DNA of 64,000 nt from NCBI GenBank assembly GCA_030141605.1, contig JAQGDQ010000815.1, positions 2,501 to 66,500 on the forward strand, in the 5' to 3' direction. The stretch is from Tubiluchus corallicola. Lineage: Eukaryota; Priapulida; Priapulimorpha; Priapulimorphida; Tubiluchidae. Of the stretch, positions 1 through 21,900 are shown piece by piece (position 1 is the first letter of the stretch; every line of letters starts with the position of its first letter). Under the pieces are notes generated by a model, which saw only the letters and a program-made list of their open reading frames with translations, searched no databases and was not told where the DNA came from. The translations under genes were made by a program, and so were the position numbers.

Positions 1-224
1 TGTATGCTTGAATCATTCTGTGAGCATGCCGTGAACTGACCTCCCCATGTTTAATTGTCATATAGCATTAATTAACTGCCGTTCATTAAGACCGCTTATT
101 GCTGGTCATGTGGTGGCTTTATGAAGCGGCGACTACTGCACTATAATGTGTGCCTGCAAACCAAAACCGTCCACAAGTCGGCATAGTTAGAACTACGTTA
201 TGATGCTTCAAAGTAGAATGCACC

Positions 225-800
225 AAAAATTTGGTCAAATGTCAATTTTTTGTTTTTTATAAAAACAAAAGCTAAATATATTAGACTAATATTCTAGCAT
301 CAAATTGTCAGAAAAATGTTTAAAAGATACTAAAAATCTAATTTTATAATCCCGTAGTCATTTTTCTTTCTAGAAAACGTACTGCAATTGTAAAAAACTT
401 GTATTTTCAAACTACGGTAGTAACTCGTGGAAGCAGTCATTTTGCTTCGGGTTTTTTCTGTTGCCAAGCTCAGATCTCCGTCAGAAAGAGTCATCTACTG
501 GATTTAAACCTAACATCAATATGTTCTTGCAAAGTCTGTAGCAACCAACATTTGTGCGGTTGCTAAGTGTTTTGTAGAGACGGGACAAAAAACAATGGCC
601 GACTTTGACAGTGATTTTCTCAAGATTATGTTATTCAGTGCGCAGCCTGCACCTCAACTTCAACATGGATTATCTCAGCTTAGAAATAACATAGAGTGAT
701 GAACTTGGTATCAAAATGATCCTCATGAAATGGAGAGTCAGGATTTGTGAATAACTAGAAAAGTTTAATGCCGACTAATGACAACTTTGCTATATAAGCA
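225..800 (+). repeat. Dispersed repeat R12, copy 1
   Basis: Shares long stretches with 2714-3240 in opposite orientation and with 3480-3720 in the same orientation, including CAGCCTGCACCTCAACTTCA and AAACTTGTATTTTCAAACT. No coding potential recognised. No clear terminal repeats found. Bases 1-224 hold nothing I recognise. Confidence 0.75.
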
Positions 801-1008
801 CACATATAGTATTAATCTTGGTCAAGCGTTTGTGTAGTTTTTTTGCCAAATACACGCGCTTTCAAAATGCCAACGCGTAATAAAACCGACGTTTATTAAT
901 GCGACTTATTGCTGGTCCCACGATAGTTTCATTAAGCATCAACTACAGCACTACTATGGTAGTCCACGTGTTTCTCTAACTACATGTAACTGAAACTATA
1001 TCTTAGAT

Positions 1009-1508
1009 CAGGGGTGTGCAAATTGCGGCCCGCGGGCCGCTTGCGTCCCGCCGAGAGAATTTGTGCGGCCCGCGAAGAGATTTGTCAACCTAATGAAAGC
1101 GCGGCCCGGGCGATTAATTGAGTGTATCCAGCTGAAGTCCGTGCCACGTCCCAAAGATAGTGCGGGTAGTTTTTTCTACTAGATCGGATGCCATTAACCC
1201 TTACAAGACGGTTGTAGCTTAATGTCACTGTACTACACTGATTGTGTGATATACATTACTAATATGCATTGTAATGAAATTACCACTATCTGTCCTGAAA
1301 GTAGAAATATATGGTTTGTAATATAAATTTTACTAACTTCTAAAATAGTTTCTTGAGTGTAGTAGTAATGATGTACGCAGAGAGGATGCAAAAAAAATCG
1401 TTATTAGGCCTTTCTGTACTTGGCTCCTTGATCAAACTGCCCGTGGCCCGCAGGAATTGCGGGAAAGTTTAATGTGGCCCGGCTAGTCGGATAATTTGCA
1501 CACCCGTG
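1009..1508 (+). mobile_element. hAT-like non-autonomous element H1, copy 1 (500 bp)
   Basis: Begins CAGGGGTGTGCAAATTGCGG and ends in the complementary TTTGCACACCCGTG. It is flanked by a perfect 8-bp duplication TCTTAGAT (1001-1008 and 1509-1516), as made by hAT transposases. The interior has GC-rich GCGGCCCG blocks at the ends and no transposase. Related copies lie at 8822-9322 and 46763-47242. Confidence 0.92.
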
Positions 1509-1549
1509 TCTTAGATGATGTAGATGAGGAAAGGGGTGAATATACGAAC

Positions 1550-11145
<9,596 letters not shown>

Positions 11146-12012
11146 CTTACTTATTCACAACAGTGATAGTAAAATTGAACCAAACGCTTCGTTTAAAACA
11201 TTACTAACGATCCTTCTCTATGCCGCCCTTGCTTCAAAATCAGCGTATTTTGCCTGTAATTATTGTTTGTCAGTGGTGAATCATGCACATTAAAAAAATG
11301 CTGTACTCGAGTCAGTAAAATGAAAAAACAAAATACAGCTTATTTTTTTCTGGGCTTTACATTAACAGTTGTGACATTAGGAATTATCTTTAAGCATTTT
11401 TGTGTTCGTTGTGATTATTCTATGTACATTAACATATTAATAATTATGACATTCCCAAGAAATCTTGCCCTAAATAACTAGAAATTGAATTAGAACAGAA
11501 GCAGTGTGGCTGGATTATTGGCTTGTAATGCCACATACTGTAAATTTTGATGGCTCAGATATTACTAAAATTTTGACATGCTCAATGAAAGAACGTGAAA
11601 AAACAAACTTTAAATTCGCAACTGCATAATTATTATTTATCATGTAAGCAGAAACGAGAGAGATTTAATTAATACATATTAGTATCTATATAATGTACTA
11701 CGAACAAATTGATCGATCAAAGATAAAAAATACAGCAAAATTGCAGTCCCATATTTGAGGGCAAGCTAAAATGTACCACTTGTAATTTCCTATAGCACTA
11801 TTGTAGTCGTGAGTAGATAAGTAGACAAAAGTAGATAAGAGTCATACAATCTCTGATGTCTGTGGTTCACAGATTATATATGTTATTATAAATGGTTTAT
11901 TATGGTTGGGAAATTCACAGTTGGTACAAAATTTGACTTGACATAAATGACAAGACCAAATGACTATAAAAATTTTAATAATAAATATGTACACTGTGTA
12001 CACATATGATAA

Positions 12013-12200
12013 ACCCTCTGAAACAAGTTTAGATAAAATTGCATAAAATTTGAAAAAATAATCATAGCATTTGTAGAGCACATTTCCCAGACTAAGTAAA
12101 AGTATAAATTACCTTATCTTGTCAGTAATATTAAAAATACGTTTCTTGTTGAGTCAGTGATGCACACTGAGAAGGTGAGCCAGTTACATTTTCTTTTTTA
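12013..12200 (-). repeat. Degenerate fragment of element M2
   Basis: Matches the internal part of M2 in reverse: ACAAGTTTAGATAAAATT, then AAATTACCTTATCTTGTCAG, AATATTAAAAATACGTTTC and GAGGGTGAG-like sequence. Both termini missing. Confidence 0.65.
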
Positions 12201-12604
12201 TATATGCATACGTATACCATACATTGTCTTTTTTTGCCCTTTGACAAAATTAGCATGTAAATATTAATTTGTGAACCCGCTATTATACTTAGAGCACTAA
12301 AAACCGTGTTACCGTAAAACATTCGCTCCTTCTTTAATAATTATAATATTAGTACGCAATATTTTAAATAGCTGATTATTCAAATGTATCTGAATGAAAG
12401 TGATTTCAAATTGCTTTCGTTTTACGCAAATCACACATGACCGTTGTTGATGCAGGTTGCTAAGAACTTGTGATCAACAACAACAACACGCGGCAGCACA
12501 ACATGATCAGGGCTTGCTATTCTGTGCTCACGTCATGAACGGTTGTAGTGCGCAGACTTAGTAAACCGCTCGGCGCACGTAGTCATCCGTACCCTCACGT
12601 TTCT

Positions 12605-12635
12605 GGTCACGTGCCGCAGCCATTGACCAATGAAA
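12605..12635 (+). promoter_or_regulatory. Candidate PDK proximal promoter: E-box and CCAAT box
   Basis: CACGTG at 12608-12613 and CCAAT at 12627-12631, about 160-180 bp upstream of the PDK start codon in a locally GC-richer stretch. No TATA box seen. Inferred from motifs only. Confidence 0.35.
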
Positions 12636-12788
12636 TGCAAAGTTACAGTTTACAGCTGATGCTGTATGCTGCCAAAGCAGAATTTTCATGCCGAGGTTAG
12701 TCGATGGTTTGTTTTGTGCGAAGAAAATTCGTTTCTCAGATGTCTAATTTGCACAGACGTCTAGCACAAGAAATTAATCACTGCCAAA

Positions 12789-12900
12789 ATGAGAGTTACG
12801 TTGAGACTCCTAGTTGATGCCAGGAAGGCGTTAAGGTCCATGGACTTTTATTCGCAGTATAATCCATCGCCGTTATCCATCAAGCAATTCATCGATTTCG
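12789..12900 (+). CDS. PDK: PDK exon 1 (start codon)
   Basis: Encodes [20 protein letters not shown] and [17 protein letters not shown], then G|gtaagt. The Arg-rich, acid-poor start could serve as a mitochondrial presequence. The ATG context is CAAAATGA. Confidence 0.9.
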
Positions 12901-15900
12901 GTAAGTCATAGCATCTTTTGTGCACTCGTTTTGTTGTTACGTAGCATGCGCCTGGGACCGTAACACCTAGCTGGTGTTGCATCATCTTACCGTGCCTTTC
13001 ATTTTGCATGTATTCGCCATGTTTTTCAATTTATTGTTAAAAATCAGTTCAAACTTGTATCTTCACTTTTAATTCTTATCAGTAATTATAACGATATAGT
13101 ATAATCTGGTTTTTGTTACCATAAAGGAGTATTACTCACTATTAGTGCTAATTTTATGCAAGCGAACAGTTTGACTTTCAGCATAACTAGCTTATATCCC
13201 ACAGAGCTAACTACACAACACGTTATTTTAACTAGGTAATACAAACCTCAAAAATCATACTGTAGCCATAATAGCGATAAATGGTAAGAGTTATAAATGT
13301 TAAGTAATTTTACTTTTTTCGTATAAGATTAAGAGCTATTGCTATCTTAGTAACACACAAAAAGCTGACGATTCTTCAGCTCTGCACAGATTTGTAAATA
13401 TCACTGCAATTAGGTTTTTGTAATTGTTTTAGAATCTGTAAGCTCCGTGTTTTTCTCAATATAAACATCGATATTATACGAAAATGAATGAGATGTGAAA
13501 GAAAATGAAATTCTTTAATTGTGCAGCAGCAAAGCAAAGTCTTTTGATTTTTAATTGTTGATTTTACTCAAAATTTTCAAAATGGTGTTATTGGTGTACA
13601 TGCCCCAGTTGTTATTGTAAATATTAATGTTGCAGTAAATTTCTAGTTATAGCTGAAAGTATTCTAAATTAGTTTTAAAAGTGTTCTAATTGCTCAATTG
13701 TACTACCATTGCATAAATACACAAACAGTCAGTAGTGAAAAATCCGGGAGGAGAAGCCTGGGGCTCTGGCGACCAGTCTCCTGTAAAGAGGTGAACTAAT
13801 GAACATTTTGTGTGTTGATGCCATTATTTTGATGTTGCAACGAAGAGTTAACAAACAGAAAAACCACCAGTTTATCATGTTGTTGCATTAATCTTCACCA
13901 TTCCGAGGCCCTATAGTAGTACTTACGTATGTTCCAGCTTCTAAACTCTAATAAAAATTTTCGTGTAACTATTAAATTTAGGATATGCAAAAATTGAATA
14001 TCATCCCGTTATCACAAATTCCTCCATTGTCAGTGAGCTAGTAAAATCGCTTTATGCTGTTTAGCTTTAATAGTTATTGTAATTTTTATAATTGCCAAGT
14101 CAACTAATTTTTTAGTTTAACTTACATTACCAGTTAACTAATTTTTTACAATTACAATTAATTTGTAGCTAATCAAAATGCATCTCTAGATTAGGCTTAT
14201 AGATACGAAGTTGTGAAGTCATAACACTCTGCACTGAAATTAGTCTGAACATTTTAAAAAATACAGCTAGCTGCTTATTATAGAACTGTGAATGAATATC
14301 GCAGTGATTGTTACATGGCCCATTGCAGCCTTTACATGGCTTGACTAGCCTCACAGCAGTAGTTATGTGAGTCTAATAACAGTAAGATAATAGAAACATT
14401 CATCTTATATGATTTTATTTAGATTCTTTTCCTGATATGGCCCGCACATTTTTTTTAGAATGAAAGAAGGTTACGTTTTCCTTCATTGGACTAATTCAGT
14501 TCCTTCCTGTTCTGTTCTGCTCTGTTTCATTCTGTTTGGTTCTGCTCTGTTCCTGTTCTGTTCCTGTTTTGTTCCATTTTGTTCCACTCTGTTTCAAGAC
14601 TTTTGCTGTGTTTTGTTCTGTTCTCCTGTGCTGTACTGTGCTCTGCTACATTCTATTCTGTTTTGTTCCTTTCCATTCCATTCCGGTCTGTGCTGTTCTG
14701 TTATACATGAAATATTATTTAAACTTTAGGTGGTTTGAAACACCCCTTTTACAAATCATTAATCGTGTAATCAAATCGGTATTTCACGATTTATATTTTT
14801 ACATCAGTTGAAGACGGAATCGCTTCACAACAGTCAGCTGAATGAAAAGAAAACATAATCTAGAGCCAGAACTGGTTGCATTCATCTGCAAAATTAATTC
14901 TTTGTGAAATTCTAATTATATATTGTATTGTTGGCATCCTTCTGTCTCGGAAGACAATGGAGTGTGCGCCAAGAGAGTCAGTTATTGATCACATTGATGA
15001 AGCTGCAGCGTCGACTGTGGCTGAGCAGTCCCATCCTTGAACGTCTCCAAGTACTAACCAGGCTCTACGTTGCTTAACTTCGGTGATCAGACGAGAACCG
15101 GTGTTTTCAACGTGATTTGGCCGTAGTATATATATGATATAATTATACATTATATGAGTAATTTAACATTGGGGACCGGGAAATGTACTAGGGGGGGGGA
15201 GGTTCATGGAGAGGCATGATAGTACTAGCTCGTGCCTTGCTCAGTAATCAAGTGTTTTGCAAGCTTGCATTTCGCAGGACATTTGACATTTGTTCATTAC
15301 ACTATTTATATATACTCTATATACACTATTTTTTATACTATATTACGTAGTAAATATATGTATATGAATCATAAAAATATATGATATAGAAAAAGTTTGA
15401 TGAAAATATTACAATAGGCATGGCATCCATTGGTGTTAGTGGAAAATTTTACGTGTCGAAAGCAAATGGCGCGAGTGAGCCATCTAAATTAATCAGTGAT
15501 TCTGAAATTTAAAAATTTTGATTTTTTAACTTGGTTTTGCCGTACTTTCTTGAGTTGGTATAAATCGAATAATTAACCGCAATAATGACGAAGTGATCTC
15601 TGAAAAATTAATCTTTGAGAAGGGCTTGTAAAATAAAGTTATAAGTTTATTTATTTCCACTCTGCATCTAACAGTTATAATAAAAATACAGATAATTTCA
15701 CTGAAGTAAATATAAATATAAATGCAATATTATCCAGAAATTACAAAAGAGATTCTTATGCGGCATATACATGTGCAAATTACATTACAGAATAATTTTG
15801 ATGTAGACAGTTTGAGCCTAAAAGCATAGCTTGACAGGCCAAACTGTACGTGGAAATCTTAAAGAAGTGATTAATAATTGAAATAATGATAATATATACA

Positions 15901-18900
15901 TAAAAGTGGGGGGGGGTAGTGAATGAAAGGTGAAATGGAGCGAGAACTAAGAAAAACTGTGATCATGATTATAAAGTGTTCAGTAACCTGTTGAGCATAG
16001 TCACGTTTTATTAAGATTACTGTGGAAAAAGAATGCAGGTGATTACCATTATCAAACTGTGTTACTCTCAATACTTTTTGAAATATTTCTTTTCTGACGG
16101 TTTTTTTAAGTTGAAAGGGAGTGACTACATTATGAATAAATATTACCCTTTTAGCAATTCAGCTTTTGAATTGTGTAACGTTTAATAGGCATATTTCACT
16201 CTAAGAATATGTTTAAATTTCGACTTCATTCGAATTTGATTATTTTCTTACCATGTCGAGCGTTATTTCATAAATATGTTTTTCTTGTTTACGAATGGCT
16301 GTCACGGGGCTGCTGATGACGTCGCGCCACACCTCCGCGGTGGGCCAATCACAAGCCGTGTAACATGCGCACACCCACTGCCCTATTTCCGTCATTGCGA
16401 AGGCCAAATGTATTATGGATACCTCGTACATTGTACAGTACACTCTCTTTACTCTAGGTCACCTTTTAACACTAAGAGCTCGCGAGTGCAGACCAATGCC
16501 GCTCAAGTTCTGCCCTTTGGACAGATTAAGTGACCGCACATTTTTGTTTTGTACAGCATTAGGCTTTATCAGGCCTGCTGGTGAGGAATTTGAGGCTGAA
16601 TATGTCTTTAAAATAAAAAAAAACTATACAAAAACTTACAACTAAAGTCAAAAAATTGTTTTCTTTGATAACACTTTGATCAACCTATTTTTGTAATTCT
16701 TACCATGCCTTCTACTGTTTATTAATGTTTGACGATGGACACGTTTTATGATGATAATTGAACTGGGCCTACGATCAATTTGAGTTTTGAAAATTTTCTT
16801 TTGTTCAGTCTTAAATTTAATTCTTTTGTTGCCATTTTCGTGCCACATTGACATAACACGTGTACGTAGTTTTTTCTCCGATAATGAGACTTATGTTCGG
16901 CGGGCTTCAGACATTAGGACGAAAGTGAAACCGGAATGTTGAACACGTGACCAAAATCAACATCTGTTTTCCAGGCTCCAAAACGAGTACATTCATGCTG
17001 CCAGAAATAGTTCTCTCAGCGAGCTACGTCTTGGTGATAACTTGCGCTGACCGCTGGCTGGCCTGGTTAGCGTTAATGTCTGTCTTTATTGATTCTTTGA
17101 CCAGTGGTCAGCGCCGCCGGTCATTTGAGGTCACCGACATCAATAAACTGGCCAGCAGAACCGGTTTGAGATACGTACAAAGTGTGCATAGGCTGCTCTT
17201 GGTTTTAGCTCCTAAATAACGTGAGTTTCCGTTATCCAGTCAGCAGTTTTATTCATTATCTGTACTTGACATCTTTCTTGCTTTGCTCACAAAATTACGA
17301 TAATTATGATAATTAAATGACGAAAATATTTTTAAGAAGTGAGGCTAAACAGAAGTATTGTTCAGAATGCATCGATACATTAACAGACCATAGTAATGTA
17401 GCATTAGATTGTTTTGTTCTACAATGTTCCCTTGAGAGCTCCTGTAATTGAATTTGTTCAACTGGTTTAATTATCGTTTTGATGCGGTATATCTAAACTA
17501 TTAAAATTAAATTACTAAATAATTAGATATTAAATTGTTTTATTCTAAGCTGCTGATAAACCATCTTAATTTAACAAGACAGTTAAACTTTATGCCCACT
17601 TCTTGAATATTTGTATATCTTTATTTTGCTTTGTGTGTAGAATGACGATAACACACATATAGTATGAATCCATAATTTTCCACACGTGTCTTGGATGTGA
17701 CGTTTGTGCTAGCTCAATTGCTAACCGTATTTTTGACTGAAACGTTTAGCATTTATCGCCGAACCTAGCCACGGGGGGGGGGGGGGCAAGCCAGCCCAAC
17801 TCAGTGCCGGTCCCAAGCCCGGATAAATAGGGAGGGTTAGGATCAGGAAGGGCATCCGCCTGTAAAAACTGCGCCAAAAGCTTCTATGAATGAGTCGGTG
17901 AGACTTAAAGGGAAAGTCCACAAAGATAGTGGTCAGACCCGCTCTAATCTATGGGCTGGAAGCAGCTTCTCTAAAGAACACCGAAGAGAAGAAAATGGGT
18001 GTGGTGGAGATGAGGATGCTGAGATGGAGGGACACCTGAAAAGAAGAGTCGGTGAAGATCATGTGGGGAGGGAGACCTTAGAGAGAAGAACATAAATGAA
18101 GAGATGGTCAACAACAGGAATGCGTGGAGAAGACTCATTCACAACGGCGACCCCGCATAGGGAAAAGCTAGGAAGTTTAGAATTTATCGCCTAGAACGCC
18201 TTGCATTCCAATGAAATTTTACGATTTTTATGAAGCATGGAATTTTAACACAAACGGTCGTTTCGCATAACTTTTTGCAAAAATACCAGCCATTGTTAGA
18301 GATATTTAATCTTGCTACCAGTTCTTGATCTCCCTCTGAATCATCTGTAGTATTCGCAGCTCTAGATTTTATTAATCTGCTTGTAAATAGAATGGCTAGG
18401 TAATGTTTATCCAAAAACCGGCATAGACCGGTACATTGTGTGTTGAACTTTATCAGAACCTGCTATAGCTGGGACATGGTAAACTTTTTATCAAAGCTAC
18501 AAGATTAGGCTGTGTTGTGAATTGTAAATATACAACCATTACACGAAAACTTGCGAAGTTACAACCATTATAACTTAAACGGTGAATTATTATTAAGTAT
18601 GTAGAACTTTCAACAAAACATTTATTGCGATGTACATCACGCTTTTCATCGCTAAATTTAAATATATTTTTCACATCCTTGCATGAGCAGCCTATTATGT
18701 TTATTAGAAAGGTTAAATAATTTCTTTACGTTGAGACACGCAGAACAGTTTTTTGTTTATAAATTTCACATGCCAAGCCTTATAGCTAAACGTTAATACG
18801 TCTTTTGTATAGCTAACACAGTTTAGTTTAACTATTTCTTGGTTCGTATAGTTTATTGTAATGATAAACTTTCGAAACAACGTGGCTAAAAATACGCGTG

Positions 18901-21900
18901 ACGTCATGGAAATGTTTGCCGGGCAGTAAAATTTTCCTGTAAAGTTGCCTCACAATGAATTCGTGTTTTTGGCTCTGGTCGTTGCACGTCACGTACGGGT
19001 TAATGGTAATGACGTAATTATAATGAGTTATGTTCGTGTTGTTGTAATCACTTTTCTTTCCGCTTGTAAGAACGTGTCGCAAATTTTAAGCTGCTACTTC
19101 TTGTACACAGTACGGCTGCCATAGCAGGCCTATGCCTACGTTTAATGAGGCCCTAGATGGCTATGTTTTGATTTTTTTTGCACAGCAGGTCATGAAACAG
19201 TCACAAAGTTCGCGGAGGGTTCATTGTTTACCCAATGTTCGGGCCTTATTAAAATAGCTACTCGTTTAAAAAATAAATCCAAAGTCTCTGTTTAACTTTT
19301 TCGTGCCACTTGCCCGACCGCCTTCTGCCCTTTTCGGCCGAGTTAAGAAACTGGGCAAAGTGCACGAGAAGCAGGCGCGTGGGACATCTGAAGGCGGGCA
19401 CAAAACATCCATTGGGTTCACGACACGGTTGACATTCAGTGAAAGCGATTGTTTGAAAATAGTTCCAAAGTTTACAAGTTGTACGTTGTTTGTGGTAAAT
19501 AGTTTACAACTTTGTACTTTGTACTTTGACTAAGCTGGAGTACTTTGATGTTGTTCATGGTCTAGCTAACAAATTGGCAGAGATGTCAAACAGCGTCAGG
19601 TCTGTTTACCCGATCCGCCCAAGGTGCCCATCAGCAGTATAATTGTTAAGAAAACTATTTTAGGTAGTTTTTGTAATTTTGTGTAAATTTCATAAAAGAA
19701 TATTGAGGAGGAAACGCAGCCAAAGCTTTGCTGATGACGAAAAAACTGTTAAAACAAAACCGGACCCAATCTTAAACTGTAGGTCTACTCTTAAAAATAT
19801 TGAAAGAAAACATACTATTTTTTAAAAATGACTTGCGTGAAAGAATTATTACCACACAAGCACAATTATATGTTCGCGCCACTAGTTCCTCGCTGTTACA
19901 TACATTCGTTATTTAGCTAGTTGGGCGGGTACTAGCACCTGCATTTCGGAAACGCATTGCACAAAAACAGATGCTGTACCCCTCAGTTCAGATGTGTTCG
20001 TTTGTGACAAATTACACGCGTTCAACAGCTCATGTGTGAACACAGCGGTAAATTTGAAATTTGAATTTTTGTCAACTTGCCTATCTTACAGTAACACTGA
20101 ACTTCAATTTTCTCTTTCACAAAAACCTGCAACACGCTCATACAATATATTTGCTGTTGAGAATTATGTTAGTTTGTGATGTCATCAATATTTTGCCTCG
20201 CCCGCTGTTAATTGAGTTTTTAACCTATTATTTAATTATCAGAAACGCTTTTGCAGTATTAACTGTATCAAGATGTATACTTTTGTCGGACTTGAAAATG
20301 GGATAGCACATGAAAAATCATCCTGTCTCCTCTCTCAGCCGTTCTATGCCTCCTTTCCCCCCTTTGACTGAAAGTATGAAAGTGAGCGACATTCGATTAT
20401 TTTCCATTTTCAATGTCACCTTTCAAATATTCAGAGACGCATGTTTTGCTGTAGGAACATTATCATTACTCATTTTGCTATAAATAGCCCTGTTATTTTG
20501 CATCAGAGCTACTAGAGCTGTGGTCAATGACATGTATTTTTGTGTTTTCGGATGAAAGACGAAATCAAAATTAAGTTTGCTCTTCAATGCAGCTGATATG
20601 CATGTAAATCAGTTGCTAGGCGGCCTCATATCTAACAGACATATTAAATTTGTGACCGGAAATAGCGTCACCGGAAGTCACATAAACAGTCACAGTTTTG
20701 GCCAGGAAAAGGTCACAGCAAAAATTAGTTTAAGGTGGCCGGAAAGAATCACAATTTTGACCATGAAAGAATGTCAGGTAATCAAGCAAAAAAATTCAAG
20801 TCAGTTACAATTTAGATAAGTACCATAAACAATTTAAATAATAAAACAGAAAATATTTTAAATCAGTTGTTTATCTGACAGTACCTGACTTGTACATATT
20901 GACAACATTAGCTGTATAATTATGATAATTATATGTGAAGCAATCGTGGTTTCTTTAATATTTCAGGGCCGGGTTTTTTCCCGTCACTTTTGTTTTACCT
21001 GTGACTTAAATCATTGCCTGGATTCATTAAATCCACGTATTTGTTATTAACAACTACAATTTTATATACCTTCTGTAAGTTAGTAACTATTATCGTCTGT
21101 AAAACTATGTCACGAAGATTTTGCATATTGTGTTTTTTGTTCCGGGGGTGTGCGCCATTTTTTGTCCCAGTGGCAAAATTTGATTTTATGTGTGATGAAC
21201 AATTTATGGTTTTAAATAAATCTTTTTGTATTAAATAATTGGAACTTCTCCGTGATTGTATTTATACCGTCGTTATGCAATCTTGCGTATATATATATAG
21301 TTTTATATATATAAAAATTATATATAGTTTTTTTTGTGAAAAGCGCCTCGATCATGAAAAATGGGCCAGTCTTGGTAAGGCGTTACAGTAGGGAAATGGA
21401 ATATGATTGGAAGTGGAATATATGAAGATATTCACAGAATAATAAAATGAACACGTGACTAACTTGCTAGAGATAACACATACCTGTTGACGTTGTTCTT
21501 AAAGAAGGGAGGTTTTGTAGCTTGTAGTTAACCGGACAGTAATTTTCTGGTATAACGAGCTGCACAGAGAAGAAGTCCGATAGAAAAACTGGGCGAATGA
21601 ACAACTGTTCTTCATATATTATTATGTCAACGGCAAAAATATGAAACGTAGTAGCAATACGTGTACGTTGAGGCTCCGTACGCATTGTCGACGTTTTGGA
21701 ACGAGTGAAAAAATTTAAAAAATCCTTACAGCATTTTCCTTTAAAGCAGCCATTGAAGAGGAGATATATTTATTACCTTTATTTCTCATCTTACTTTTAT
21801 TACTCACACTACATTTACACTCTTGTTGTCATACTGCGCTCGTATGATAACAATATTCCCTTGTGTAATTGACCTTTGTAATAAAACTGGTTTGCAGTGC

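Larger units (their letters stand above)
11146..12788. other. Divergent intergenic region between acyl-CoA dehydrogenase and PDK
   Basis: 1.64 kb between the two start codons, which point away from each other. It must hold both 5' leaders and promoters unless there are unseen upstream exons. A degenerate M2 fragment occupies about 12013-12200. No further exon was recognised. Confidence 0.6.

Noticed and set aside
16947-17219. 90-codon open frame
   Set aside because: No recognisable family, no splice signals that link it to another exon, and length within chance expectation.
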